Shown: piece after piece, positions 49,275 to 59,058 of the stretch
Layout: each line of letters opens with the position of its first letter
Numbering within the stretch: position 1 is the stretch's first letter
Assembly: GCA_025964325.1 (NCBI GenBank)
Contig: JAOPZA010000081.1
Location: 1 to 64,000 of the forward strand
Direction of reading: 5' to 3'
Source: Conexibacter sp.
Lineage (GTDB): Bacteria > Actinomycetota > Thermoleophilia > Solirubrobacterales > Solirubrobacteraceae
Length of the DNA: 64,000 nucleotides
Notes under the pieces: generated by a model
What the model was told of the DNA's origin: nothing
Seen by the model: the letters and a program-made list of their open reading frames with translations, nothing else
Database searches by the model: none
Translations under genes and position numbers: made by a program

Positions 49275-50906
49275 ATGACGATGAGCGACAGAGACAAGAA
49301 GGCCGATGTGCTGATCGTCGGCGGCGGCACCTCCGGCGGCATCATCGCCAAGCAGCTCGCCGAGGACGGCTTCGACGTCGTCTGCCTCGAGCGAGGCGGC
49401 TGGGTGAACGCCTCCGAGCTGCCCGGCGACAAGCCCGAGTTCGAGCTCCTCGGCGGCCAAGCGTGGCACCCGAACCCGAACGTGCGCGGGAGCGCGGCCG
49501 ACTATCCGATCGAGGACTCCGACTCGGACGTCGACGTCTGGATGTACAACGGCGTCGGCGGCAGCAGCGTGCTGTACGCGGCCTGCTGGAGCCGCTTCCT
49601 GCCCTCCGACTTCCGCGTCCGCACGCTCGACGGCGTGGCCGACGACTGGCCGATCAGTTACGAGGAGCTGCTGCCCTACTACGAGGAGACCGACGTCGAG
49701 ATGGCGGTCTCGGGGCGCGGCGGGGACCCCGCGTACCCGCCCGGCGCGCCGCCTCCGCTGCCCGCGCATCCGATCAACAAGACCGGGCGCAAGGCCGCCG
49801 AGGGGATGAACAAGCTCGGCTGGCACTGGTGGCCGGGACCGGTCTCGATCCCGTCGCAGGACTACGGTCCCCTGAAGCAGTGCGCGCGCCTCGGGATCTG
49901 CCGCATGGGCTGCCCGGAGGGGGCGAAGGCGTCCACGGACCTGACGCACTGGCCGCTCGCGCTCAAGCACGGAGCGCGCCTGATCACGAACGCGCGCGTC
50001 GCGGAGATCACGGTCGACGAGCACGGCCGCGCATCCGGGGCGGTCTACATCGACCGCGACGGCACCGAGCGCTTCCAGGGCGCGTCGATCGTCGTGCTGG
50101 CGGCCAACGGCGTCGGCACGGCGCGGCTGCTGCTGATGTCGAGCTCGGCCCGCTTCCCCGACGGTCTCGCCAACTCGTCGGGGCTCGTCGGCACGCGGCT
50201 GATGCTGCATCCCTACGCGACGGTGACCGGCATCTACGACGACGAGCTGGAGGACTGGCTCGGGCCGGCCGGCCAGCAGATCCAGTCGATGCAGTTCTAC
50301 GAGACCGACACCTCGCGCGACTTCGTGCGCGGCTGCAAGTGGCTGGTGCTGCCGACCGGCGGTCCGCTCGGCACGCTCGCGCGCTACGCGTCGGGCGAGC
50401 GCGAGGACCGGGAGATCTGGGGCGCGGAGTTCCACCGCAAGCTGCGCGAGGGGATCGGGCACACGCTCGAGTGGTCGATCATCCCCGAGGACCTGCCGGA
50501 CGAGGCCAACACGGTGACGTTGGATCCGACGCTGAAGGACTCCGACGGGTTGCCGGCGCCGAAGATCACCTATGCGACCTCCGAGAACACGCGCCGCATG
50601 CTGGAGTTCAACACGGCCCGCGCGGTCGAGGCGCACCAGGCCTCCGGCGCGCGACAGACATGGGTCTCCGGTCGGCGCTGGGCGGCCGGCCACCTGCTCG
50701 GGACCGCGCGCATGGGCGACGATCCGACGACCTCGGTCGTCGACGGCTACGGACGCGCCCACGACGTCGAGAACCTCTTCATCGTCGACGGCAGCACGTT
50801 CGTCACGTCCTCCGGCGTCAACCCGACCTCGACGATCTGCGCGCTGGCGCGGCGGACCGGCAAGCACATCACCGCCGGCGCGCGCTCCCAGGCCGTGGCG
50901 GCATGA
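49275..50906 (+). CDS. GMC-family FAD oxidoreductase
   Basis: VLIVGGGTSGGIIAKQLAEDGFDVVCLERGG, GVGGSSVLYAACWSRF, C-terminal SGVNPTSTICALA. Confidence 0.92.
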   Translation: MTMSDRDKKADVLIVGGGTSGGIIAKQLAEDGFDVVCLERGGWVNASELPGDKPEFELLGGQAWHPNPNVRGSAADYPIEDSDSDVDVWMYNGVGGSSVLYAACWSRFLPSDFRVRTLDGVADDWPISYEELLPYYEETDVEMAVSGRGGDPAYPPGAPPPLPAHPINKTGRKAAEGMNKLGWHWWPGPVSIPSQDYGPLKQCARLGICRMGCPEGAKASTDLTHWPLALKHGARLITNARVAEITVDEHGRASGAVYIDRDGTERFQGASIVVLAANGVGTARLLLMSSSARFPDGLANSSGLVGTRLMLHPYATVTGIYDDELEDWLGPAGQQIQSMQFYETDTSRDFVRGCKWLVLPTGGPLGTLARYASGEREDREIWGAEFHRKLREGIGHTLEWSIIPEDLPDEANTVTLDPTLKDSDGLPAPKITYATSENTRRMLEFNTARAVEAHQASGARQTWVSGRRWAAGHLLGTARMGDDPTTSVVDGYGRAHDVENLFIVDGSTFVTSSGVNPTSTICALARRTGKHITAGARSQAVAA

Positions 50907-50992
50907 CTCGCGCAGAGCGCTCGCACGCCGTGTGCGAACTCGCCCAGGGGCTCGCTCGCGCGGCCGAGATGAGCCAGCAGGTGGTGGCATGA
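50903..50992 (+). CDS. Candidate 29-aa micro-ORF with ATGA overlaps on both sides
   Basis: MTRAERSHAVCELAQGLARAAEMSQQVVA*; start overlaps GMC stop, stop overlaps next start. Confidence 0.4.
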   Translation: MTRAERSHAVCELAQGLARAAEMSQQVVA

Positions 50993-51459
50993 GCGCCGTT
51001 GCGGCCGTGCGACTGGAGGAAGCGGAGCGCGAGACGCTCCGCGCGCTCGCCGACGTGCTGATCCCCGGAGGTGAGGGGATGCCGTCCGCGAGCGACGTCG
51101 GCGTCGCGGGGAAGTGGATCGATCGGACGCTCGGCGCCCGGCCCGACCTGGCCGCTCCACTGCTCGCGATCGTGCGCTCGGCGGCCGAGGGGAAGGACCC
51201 GGCGGCCGAGGTCGAGCGCGCGCGCGGCGCGGATGCGGCTGCCTTCGAGCTGTTCGCGCTCGCAGTCTCGGGGGCGTACCTGCTGAGCCCGAAGGCGAAG
51301 AAGGCGCTGCGCTACCCGGGCCCGCGGCGCAACCGCGCGTATCCGGACGAGGCCGAGCACTACCTCGCCGACGACCTGATCGAGCCGGTCGTGCAGCGCG
51401 GCCCGATCTACCGCCCGACGCCCTCGTCCAACGAACTGCCTGGAGCACGACTGCCATGA
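50989..51459 (+). CDS. Gluconate 2-dehydrogenase subunit 3-like small subunit of the GMC enzyme
   Basis: EAERETLRALADVLIPGGEGMPSASDVGVAGKWIDRTL ... KALRYPGPRRN. Confidence 0.7.
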   Translation: MSAVAAVRLEEAERETLRALADVLIPGGEGMPSASDVGVAGKWIDRTLGARPDLAAPLLAIVRSAAEGKDPAAEVERARGADAAAFELFALAVSGAYLLSPKAKKALRYPGPRRNRAYPDEAEHYLADDLIEPVVQRGPIYRPTPSSNELPGARLP

Positions 51460-52214
51460 AGATCGTCGTATGCGTGAAGCGCGTCGGCGTCCTCGTCGAC
51501 GACCCCGAGTTCGTCGACGACGACCGCGCCGTCGATACCGACTACCTCGACTACGAGCCCAACGAGTGGGATCTCTACGCGCTCGAAGCGGCATTGCGCC
51601 TGCGCGACGACGCCGGCGACGGCGAGGTCGTCGTGGTGACCGTCGGCGACGACGAGGCGGAGGAGGTGCTCGTCCGCTGCCTCGCGATGGGCGCGGACCG
51701 CGCGGTGCGGATCTGGACCGACGACCTCGCCGGCGCCGACGCGCTGGTCGTGGCGGCCGTCCTCGCCGACGTCGCGCGCCGCGAGCAGCCGGACCTCGTC
51801 CTCTGCGGCGCGCAGTCGGCCGATGCCGCGCAAGCGGCGACGGGCACCGGCCTCGCGGCGCTCCTCGCCTTCCCATGCGTCGCGATCGTCACCTCGATCG
51901 AGCTGGCGCCGCAGGAGCGCACGGCCGTCGTGCACCGCGAGCTCGAGGGCGGCCTGGTCGAGGTGTGCGAGGTCGACCTGCCGGCCGTCCTGACGATCCA
52001 GACCGGCATCGACGAGCCCCGGTACGTGACGCTGCGCGCGGTGCAGCAGGCCGAGGACGCGGAGATCGAGCTCGTCGAGCCCGACGAGCTGGCCGAGCCG
52101 GGCTTCCGCGTGCGGCGGCTGCTCGTGCCACGGAGCGAACGGGCGGAGATGATGGACGGCCCCTCGTCGGTCGCCGCCAAGATCGTCGAGCTCGTCCGCG
52201 GAGCGGCTGCCTGA
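51456..52214 (+). CDS. etfB: Electron transfer flavoprotein beta subunit
   Basis: MKIVVCVKRV, NEWDLYALEAALRL, DLVLCGAQSADAAQAATGTGLAALL. Confidence 0.93.
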   Translation: MKIVVCVKRVGVLVDDPEFVDDDRAVDTDYLDYEPNEWDLYALEAALRLRDDAGDGEVVVVTVGDDEAEEVLVRCLAMGADRAVRIWTDDLAGADALVVAAVLADVARREQPDLVLCGAQSADAAQAATGTGLAALLAFPCVAIVTSIELAPQERTAVVHRELEGGLVEVCEVDLPAVLTIQTGIDEPRYVTLRAVQQAEDAEIELVEPDELAEPGFRVRRLLVPRSERAEMMDGPSSVAAKIVELVRGAAA

Positions 52215-53173
52215 TGCCGGGCGTCCTGATCGTCGCCGAGCACCTGCAGGGCGAGCTCCGCGACGTCACCGCGGAGCTCGTCTCGGCCGGGCGGCAGCTG
52301 AGCGAGCAGGGCGGCGGTCGCGTCGTGCTCGCCGTCCTCGCGCGCGATCCGGACGCGCTCGCCGAAGCCGGCCGCCTCGACGGCGTCGACGAGGTCGTGC
52401 GCGTCCCGGTCGCCGAGCAGGAGTTCAACGCCGAGATCGTCACGGCGGCGCTTGCCGCGCTGATCGAGGCACGCGAGCCGGCCGTCGTCCTCGCCGGCTT
52501 CACCGTCAACGGCATGGGCTTCGGCGCCGCGCTCGCGCTGCGCGCCGGGCTCGGCTTCGCGACCGACGTCGTCGGATGCGCGCTCGAGCGCGGGCAGGTC
52601 GTGGCGCTCCGCCGGTTCTACGGCGGGAAGGTCGAGGCCGAGCTCGAGTTCCCGCAGCGAAACCGAGTGCTGCTGCTGCTGCGGCCGACGATCTGGCCGG
52701 CGGCGGCGCCGGGCGGAGCGGCCGAGGTCACGACGTTCGACGGAGCGGCGCCGCCGCCCAGCGTGCGCACCCGGCATCGCGAGTTCGTCGCGCCGCCGGC
52801 CGGCGACGTCGACATCACGCTCGCGGATGTCGTCCTGGCGATCGGTCGCGGCGTCGGCGAGCGCGACAACATCCCGCGCTTCGCGTCGCTCGCGGACACG
52901 CTCGGTGCGACGCTCGCCGCCTCGCGGCCGCTGATCGACGCCGGCTGGATGCCGGCGGAGCGTCAGGTCGGCCAATCCGGCAAGACGGTCAAGCCGGAGG
53001 TCTATCTCGCGTTCGGCGTCTCCGGCGCGGTGCAGCACCTCGCCGGCATGAAGGCGAGCAAGACGATCGTCGCCGTCAACAGCGACCCCGACGCGGCGAT
53101 CTTCGACGTCGCCGACTACGGCGCGGTCGCAGACGTGTTCGCCGTCGCCGAGGAGCTCGAGAAGCTGCTGTGA
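52214..53173 (+). CDS. etfA: Electron transfer flavoprotein alpha subunit
   Basis: AERQVGQSGKTVKPEVYLAFGVSGAVQHLAGMKASKTIVAVNSDPDAAIFDVADYG (FAD domain). Confidence 0.94.
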   Translation: MPGVLIVAEHLQGELRDVTAELVSAGRQLSEQGGGRVVLAVLARDPDALAEAGRLDGVDEVVRVPVAEQEFNAEIVTAALAALIEAREPAVVLAGFTVNGMGFGAALALRAGLGFATDVVGCALERGQVVALRRFYGGKVEAELEFPQRNRVLLLLRPTIWPAAAPGGAAEVTTFDGAAPPPSVRTRHREFVAPPAGDVDITLADVVLAIGRGVGERDNIPRFASLADTLGATLAASRPLIDAGWMPAERQVGQSGKTVKPEVYLAFGVSGAVQHLAGMKASKTIVAVNSDPDAAIFDVADYGAVADVFAVAEELEKLL

Positions 53174-55341
53174 GACAGACCCGGACGACGTTTGCGGGAC
53201 TCAGCACCCCCGAGAAGGTGCTCTGGTATGTCCTGATCGCCGTCTCGGTCGCCGTCTTCGCCTGGGGCGTGTGGACGCTCGTCGCGAAATACCGCAGCGG
53301 CCGCGGTCGCAGCCGGCCGCGCGTCGCGGCGGGCGGGACGCCGACCGGCCGGGCGAGGAGCGTCGCGCGGCGGACGGCGCGGACGGCGCGGGTGGTGCTG
53401 ACGCACTCCTCGATCAACCGGCGCGCCGGCATCTCGGGGATCGCGCACGCCGGCGTCTTCTACGGGTTCGTCGTGCTGGCGCTCGGCTCGGGCATCCTCG
53501 CGCTCCAGGACGACGTCGCCAGGCCGCTGTTCGGCTTCGACTTCTGGCACGGCACGTTCTACCTGGTCTATTCGCTGTTCCTCGACGTCTTCGGGGCCGC
53601 GCTCACGCTCGGGCTCCTCGCGCTGGGGCTCAAGCGCGGCATCGTCGCGCCGCGGCGGCTCGACTACCGGCGCGCCGACCGAGCGCCGGGGGGCTACGAG
53701 CGACGGCGCTACGTGATCGGCGACTGGGTCTTCGTCGGGTCGCTGATCTTCCTCGCGGTCACGGGCTTCGTGCTCGAGGGCGTCCGGATCGCCGAGACGG
53801 ATCGGGGCTTCGACGCGTGGGGACCGCTCGGCTGGCTGCTGGGACAGGGGTTCCGCGGCATCGGCCTCGACGGAAGCGGCGCGCAGACGGTCCATCACGC
53901 GCTCTGGTGGGTGCACGGCGTGGTCGCGCTGGCGTTCGTCGCCGCGATCCCGTTCACGAAGGCGCTGCACATGCTGACCGGTCCGGCGTCCGTCGCGACG
54001 GGCGACGAGGTCGCCGGCACGCAGCTGCCGATGCTGCCGAGGGACGCGACGGCGGAGCAGGTCGGCTACGGCGCGATCGCCGACTTCGCGCCGCGCGAGC
54101 TGCTGCAGCTCGACGCGTGCACGAAATGCGGGAAGTGCCACGACGCATGTCCGGCGACCGCGGGCGGCCTGCCGCTCTCGCCGCGCGACCTCGTGCTCGA
54201 CCTGCGGGAGGTGGCCGAGGGTGCGATGGGGATCCGCTCCCAGCTGCACGTCCCGCCGCTGCACGACCCGGGCGCGTCGATCCTCGGCGACCCGATCCGG
54301 TCCGAGACGCTGTGGTCGTGCATGTCGTGCATGGCGTGCGTCGAGATCTGCCCGGTCGGCATCGAGCACGTTCCGCTCATCAACCAGATGCGGCGCCGGC
54401 TCGTCGAGCAGGGCGACATGGACAGCCAGCTGCAGGCGACGTTCGAGACGATCCACACGACCGGCAACTCGTTCGGGGAGAACAGGCGCAAGCGAGCGCG
54501 GTGGACGAAGGGCCTGCCCTTTCCCGTCAAGGACATCCGCAAGGAGTCCGCCGAGTACCTCTGGTTCCTCGGCGACTATGCGTCGTTCGACCCGCGCAAC
54601 CAGCGGATCACGCAGACGATCGCGCAGCTGCTCCACGAGGCCGGCGTCGACTTCGGCGTGCTCTACGACGCCGAGCGCAACGCGGGTTGCGACGTCCGCC
54701 GCGCCGGCGAGGAGGGGCTCTTCGGCTCGCTCGCGAAGACGAACGTCGCGACGATCTCCGGCTGCGACTTCGACCGCATCTTCACGTGGGATCCGCACAG
54801 CTTCCACACGTTGAAGAACGAGTATCCGGAGCTCGGCGGCGCCTGGACCGTGCTCCATCACACGGAGCTGCTGCTGGAGCTGTTCGAGCGCGACGTGCTC
54901 GTTGCGGAGCGGCAGCTCGACGCCGTCGTGACGTATCACGATCCCTGCACGCTGGGGCGCTACAACGGCGTCTTCGAGCCGCCGCGCGAGGTGCTGCGGC
55001 GGATCGGCGTCGAGCTCCGCGAGATGCCGCGCAACCGCGACAACTCGTTCTGCTGCGGCGCCGGCGGCGGTCGCATCTGGATGAAGGACCAACGGGCCGA
55101 CGGCGTGCGACGCCCGAGCGAGCAGCGCATCGACGAGGCGGTGGCGCTCGGCGACGTCGAGTACTTCACGGTCGCGTGTCCGAAGGACGTGACGATGTAC
55201 GAGGACGCGATCCGCAGCTCGGGGCACGAGCGCGCGATCGAGCTGCGCGAGCTCTCCGAGCTCGTCGCGGAGGCGGTCGGACTGAGATCGGAGCGACCCG
55301 GAGTCGGCTCCGTCGGCGACCGCACGGATACGCGCAGCTGA
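53170..55341 (+). CDS. Membrane Fe-S oxidoreductase, EtfD/EMO-like (cytochrome b-like TM domain + 2x[4Fe-4S] + CCG domains)
   Basis: CTKCGKCHDACPA, CMSCMACVEICPVGI, SFCCGAGGGRIWM; N-terminal TM domain; GTGA overlap with etfA. Confidence 0.9.
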   Translation: MRQTRTTFAGLSTPEKVLWYVLIAVSVAVFAWGVWTLVAKYRSGRGRSRPRVAAGGTPTGRARSVARRTARTARVVLTHSSINRRAGISGIAHAGVFYGFVVLALGSGILALQDDVARPLFGFDFWHGTFYLVYSLFLDVFGAALTLGLLALGLKRGIVAPRRLDYRRADRAPGGYERRRYVIGDWVFVGSLIFLAVTGFVLEGVRIAETDRGFDAWGPLGWLLGQGFRGIGLDGSGAQTVHHALWWVHGVVALAFVAAIPFTKALHMLTGPASVATGDEVAGTQLPMLPRDATAEQVGYGAIADFAPRELLQLDACTKCGKCHDACPATAGGLPLSPRDLVLDLREVAEGAMGIRSQLHVPPLHDPGASILGDPIRSETLWSCMSCMACVEICPVGIEHVPLINQMRRRLVEQGDMDSQLQATFETIHTTGNSFGENRRKRARWTKGLPFPVKDIRKESAEYLWFLGDYASFDPRNQRITQTIAQLLHEAGVDFGVLYDAERNAGCDVRRAGEEGLFGSLAKTNVATISGCDFDRIFTWDPHSFHTLKNEYPELGGAWTVLHHTELLLELFERDVLVAERQLDAVVTYHDPCTLGRYNGVFEPPREVLRRIGVELREMPRNRDNSFCCGAGGGRIWMKDQRADGVRRPSEQRIDEAVALGDVEYFTVACPKDVTMYEDAIRSSGHERAIELRELSELVAEAVGLRSERPGVGSVGDRTDTRS

Positions 55342-55388
55342 CCGATCGCGCAGCTGCCGAACGAGCGCGACGAGCCGGGCCAACGCGC

Positions 55389-55417
55389 TTGACTCGAACA
55401 GACGCGCGTGATCTGAT
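55389..55417 (+). promoter_or_regulatory. Promoter D, upstream of the rhamnose-type unit
   Basis: TTGACT-N17-TCTGAT with TCGAACA overlapping the -35/spacer. Confidence 0.5.
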
Positions 55418-55430
55418 TGATATTGCTCGA

Positions 55431-55454
55431 ATGTCTGGGAGAAGGTGGCTATGA
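55431..55454 (+). CDS. Candidate leader mini-ORF 1 (MSGRRWL)
   Basis: Stop overlaps the ATG of mini-ORF 2 (ATGA); contains SD-like GGGAGAAGG. Confidence 0.25.
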   Translation: MSGRRWL

Positions 55455-55498
55455 CTCACAAAGAAACACATTGTCGACCACAGCGGCTCGGCCGATGA
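55451..55498 (+). CDS. Candidate leader mini-ORF 2 ([15 protein letters not shown])
   Basis: Preceded by GAGAAGG; stop overlaps the ATG of the ABC ATPase gene at 55495 (ATGA). Confidence 0.35.
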   Translation: MTHKETHCRPQRLGR

Positions 55499-57006
55499 GC
55501 GGCTCCACCACGCTGCTCGCACTCAACCGTGCGACGAAGTCCTACGGCGCGGTGCACGCGCTGAGGGAGGCGACGATCGAGCTGCGCGCTGGGGAGGCGC
55601 GTGCGCTGCTGGGAGAGAACGGCGCCGGCAAGTCGACGGTCGTGAAGGTCATGGCCGGGGTCCATCGGCCGGACCTCGGCACGGTCGTCGTCGACGGCGA
55701 GCCGGTCGTGTTCCACGGACCGCAGGACGCCCGCGACGCCGGCATCGCGGTCATCTACCAGGAGCCGACGCTCTTCCCCGACCTGTCGGTCGCCGAGAAC
55801 GTCTTCATGGGGCGCCAGCCGCTGGCGAAGGCCCGGCGCATCGACCGCCGCGCGATGCACCGCATGGTCGCCGACCTGTTCGCGCGACTCGGCGTTCCGC
55901 TCGCGCCCGAGCAGCCCGTGCGCGGCCTCTCGATCGCCGACCAGCAGCTCGTCGAGATCGCGAAGGCGCTCTCGTTCGACGCGCGCGTCCTGATCATGGA
56001 CGAGCCGACCGCCGCGCTCTCGGGCAGCGAGGTCGACCGCCTCTTCGGCGTCGTGCGCACGCTGCGCGACCGCGGCGCGGCCGTGATGTTCATCTCACAC
56101 CGCCTCGAGGAGGTCTTCGCGCTCTGCGACACCGTCACCGTCATGCGCGACGGCGCGATCACGCACAGCGGCGAACTGGCCGACCTGACGCCCGATCAGC
56201 TCGTGCGCCAGATGGTCGGCCGCCAGCTCGACCAGCTCTTCCCGAAGGAGGAGGCCGAGGTCGGCGAGGTCGTGCTCGAGGTCGATCGCCTCACGCGCGA
56301 GGGCCACTTCGTCGACGTCTCCTTCGCGGTGCGCAAGGGCGAGATCGTCGCGCTCTCCGGACTCGTCGGCGCCGGCCGCAGCGAGGTCGCCCGCTCGATC
56401 TTCGGCATCGACCGCCGCGACGCCGGTGAGGTCCGCGTCGCCGGCACCCGGCTGCGCGCCGCCTCGCCGAGCGCGGCGATGGCGGCCGGCGTCGCACTCG
56501 TGCCCGAGGACCGCCGTCACCAGGGCCTGATCATGGACCTGTCGGTCGAACGCAATGCGACCATGACGCTCGTCAACGGTCTCACGCGCATGGGCCTGAT
56601 CAGGCGCGGCTCCGAGCGCGCGGTCGCGACCGACTGGACCGCTCGCCTGCAGACGAAGGTCCATCGCCTCAGCGATCCCGTCTCGACGCTCTCCGGCGGC
56701 AACCAGCAGAAGGTGGTGCTCGCGAAGTGGCTGGCGACGAAGCCCCGGCTGCTGATCGTCGACGAGCCGACGCAGGGCATCGACGTCGGCACGAAGGCCG
56801 AGATCCACGGGCTGCTCTCGCAGCTGGCGAGCGAGGGCGTCGCCGTCCTGATGATCTCCTCCGAGCTGCCCGAGGTGCTGGGCATGGCGGACCGGGTCCT
56901 CGTGATGCGCGAGGGCCGGCTCGTCGCCGCGCTCTCGCGCGAGGAGGCGACGGAGGAGAGCATCATGTTCGCCGCCACGGGTCAGCAGATGGGCGTCGCG
57001 GCATGA
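55495..57006 (+). CDS. Sugar ABC transporter duplicated ATP-binding protein (RbsA family)
   Basis: [58 protein letters not shown]. Confidence 0.92.
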   Translation: MSGSTTLLALNRATKSYGAVHALREATIELRAGEARALLGENGAGKSTVVKVMAGVHRPDLGTVVVDGEPVVFHGPQDARDAGIAVIYQEPTLFPDLSVAENVFMGRQPLAKARRIDRRAMHRMVADLFARLGVPLAPEQPVRGLSIADQQLVEIAKALSFDARVLIMDEPTAALSGSEVDRLFGVVRTLRDRGAAVMFISHRLEEVFALCDTVTVMRDGAITHSGELADLTPDQLVRQMVGRQLDQLFPKEEAEVGEVVLEVDRLTREGHFVDVSFAVRKGEIVALSGLVGAGRSEVARSIFGIDRRDAGEVRVAGTRLRAASPSAAMAAGVALVPEDRRHQGLIMDLSVERNATMTLVNGLTRMGLIRRGSERAVATDWTARLQTKVHRLSDPVSTLSGGNQQKVVLAKWLATKPRLLIVDEPTQGIDVGTKAEIHGLLSQLASEGVAVLMISSELPEVLGMADRVLVMREGRLVAALSREEATEESIMFAATGQQMGVAA

Positions 57007-58055
57007 GCCTGCGCGCCCAGGCCGCGCCGCCGGTCGAGCTGCGGCCCGAGGGCTCTGCCGCCACCGGTCTCGTCCAGCGGGCGATGCAGGTGCGCGAGCT
57101 CGGCATCGTCGCCGTGCTGGCGCTCGTGCTCGTGATCGCGACGATCGGCAACTCCCGCTTCCTCACCGGCCAGAGCATCCGCGACATGCTGCTCGACGTC
57201 TCGATCGTGGCGATGCTGGCAGTCGGGCAGACGCTCGTCGTCGTCATGCGCCACCTCGACTTCTCGGTCGGGTCGGTGCTCGGGTTCACGGCCTTCATGA
57301 CCGGCCAGCTGTTCGTCGCGCATCCGGGGATGTCGATCGTGCTCGTGATCGTGATCGGCATGCTCGTCGGCGCCGGCTTCGGCGTCATCAACGGCGCGCT
57401 CGTGACGATCGGACGGGTGCCCGCGCTGGTCGCGACGCTCGGGATGCTCTACGTGATCCGCGGCGTCGACTATACGTGGGCGCACGGCAAGCAGATCAAC
57501 GCGAGCGACATGCCGTCGGCGTTCCTGTCGCTCGGAAGCGGCAACATCGCCGGGATCCCCTACCTGGCGCTGATCGCGCTGGCGGTCGTCCTCGTGGTCG
57601 GCGCCTACCTGCGCACGTTTCGATCCGGGCGCGAGCTCTACGCGATCGGCTCCAACCCGCAGGCGGCGACGCTCGCCGGCATCCGCGTCTCGCGTCGCTC
57701 CTTCCTCGCGTTCGTGGCGTCCGGAACGCTGGCGGGCCTCGCCGGCGTCCTCTGGGCAGCTCGCTTCGGCACCGTCGACGCGACGATCGGGACGGGCGTC
57801 GAGCTGCAGGTGATCGCGGCCGTCGTCGTCGGCGGCGTCGCGATCTTCGGCGGCAGCGGCAGCGTCTACGGGGCCGCGCTCGGCGCGGTCCTGCTGAGCG
57901 TCATCGCAAGCGCCCTCGTCGCGCTGAAGGTGCCGTCCTTCTGGGGCGAGGCGATCAACGGCTTGCTGCTGCTCGTCGCGATCAGCCTCGATCGCCTCCT
58001 GCAACAACGCCTGAGCGCCCTGCTGAGGCGCAGGAGGGTCCGCCATGCCGCATAG
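57003..58055 (+). CDS. ABC transporter permease (RbsC family)
   Basis: [32 protein letters not shown] overlap. Confidence 0.9.
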   Translation: MSLRAQAAPPVELRPEGSAATGLVQRAMQVRELGIVAVLALVLVIATIGNSRFLTGQSIRDMLLDVSIVAMLAVGQTLVVVMRHLDFSVGSVLGFTAFMTGQLFVAHPGMSIVLVIVIGMLVGAGFGVINGALVTIGRVPALVATLGMLYVIRGVDYTWAHGKQINASDMPSAFLSLGSGNIAGIPYLALIALAVVLVVGAYLRTFRSGRELYAIGSNPQAATLAGIRVSRRSFLAFVASGTLAGLAGVLWAARFGTVDATIGTGVELQVIAAVVVGGVAIFGGSGSVYGAALGAVLLSVIASALVALKVPSFWGEAINGLLLLVAISLDRLLQQRLSALLRRRRVRHAA

Positions 58056-59058
58056 ACGCCGCTTCTCGCTCGCCGCCCTCGCTCGCTGGGAGCTGCTGAT
58101 CTTCGTGATGCTCGTCGCCACCGTGACGCTGGGTGCGAGCCTCTCCGGAGAGTTCCTGACCGGTGCGAACCTCGGCTTCCTCACGCAGGACGTGATGGAG
58201 ATCGCGCTGATCGCCCTTCCCCTCACGCTGCTGATCATCTCCGGCGAGATCGACCTGTCCGTCGCATCCGTGCTCGGGCTCGTCAGCGCGCTGATGGGCG
58301 CGCTCTGGAACGCGGGCTGGCCGATGGAGGCGATCATCCCGGTGGTGCTCGTGGTCGGAGCGCTCGCGGGCCTCGTCAACGGCCTGCTCGTCACGCGCCT
58401 CGGGCTGCCGTCGCTCGCCGTCACGATCGGGACGCTGGCGCTCTACCGCGGGCTCGCCTGGGGCATCCTCGGCGACAAGGCGGTCGCGAACTTCCCGAGC
58501 AGCTACACGAACCTCGGGATGGGCTACGTCGGCGGCACGAGCATCCCGTACACGCTGATCCTCTTCGTCGCGCTCGCGATCGTCTTCGGCGTGCTGCTGC
58601 GCGCGACGCCGCTCGGCCGCTCGATCTACGCGATCGGCTCGAGCGAGGAGACCGCGTTCTTCTCCGGGATCCGCGTCAAGCGCATCAAGCTGCTGCTGTT
58701 CACCCTCACCGGTCTCGTCGCGGGCCTCGCCGGGATCGTCTGGACGCTGCGGTTCGCGAGCGCGCGGCCCGACAACGGCATGGGGCTCGAGCTGTCGGTG
58801 ATCGCGGCCGTGCTGCTCGGCGGCGTCTCGATCTTCGGCGGTCGGGGCGCGCTGCTGCCGGTGATCGCGGCGGTCTTCCTGATCGGCGGTCTGCGCAACG
58901 CCCTCACGCTCGACGACGTCTCCGACGACATGCTGACGCTCGTCACCGGTGTGCTGCTGATCTTCTCGGTGGTGGCCCCGAACCTCGCGCAGCGCCTGCG
59001 CGAGCTGCTGGCGCGGCGCCGTGCGGCATCCGCGCTCGAGCTGGGCAGCGAGCCGTGA
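58045..59058 (+). CDS. ABC transporter permease (RbsC family)
   Basis: LPLTLLIISGEIDLSVASVLGLVSALMG. Confidence 0.9.
   Translation: MPHRRRFSLAALARWELLIFVMLVATVTLGASLSGEFLTGANLGFLTQDVMEIALIALPLTLLIISGEIDLSVASVLGLVSALMGALWNAGWPMEAIIPVVLVVGALAGLVNGLLVTRLGLPSLAVTIGTLALYRGLAWGILGDKAVANFPSSYTNLGMGYVGGTSIPYTLILFVALAIVFGVLLRATPLGRSIYAIGSSEETAFFSGIRVKRIKLLLFTLTGLVAGLAGIVWTLRFASARPDNGMGLELSVIAAVLLGGVSIFGGRGALLPVIAAVFLIGGLRNALTLDDVSDDMLTLVTGVLLIFSVVAPNLAQRLRELLARRRAASALELGSEP

Noticed and set aside
48396-50990. 864-aa minus-strand ORF over SDR and GMC genes
   Set aside because: Antisense artefact; sense strand has unambiguous Rossmann and GMC motifs
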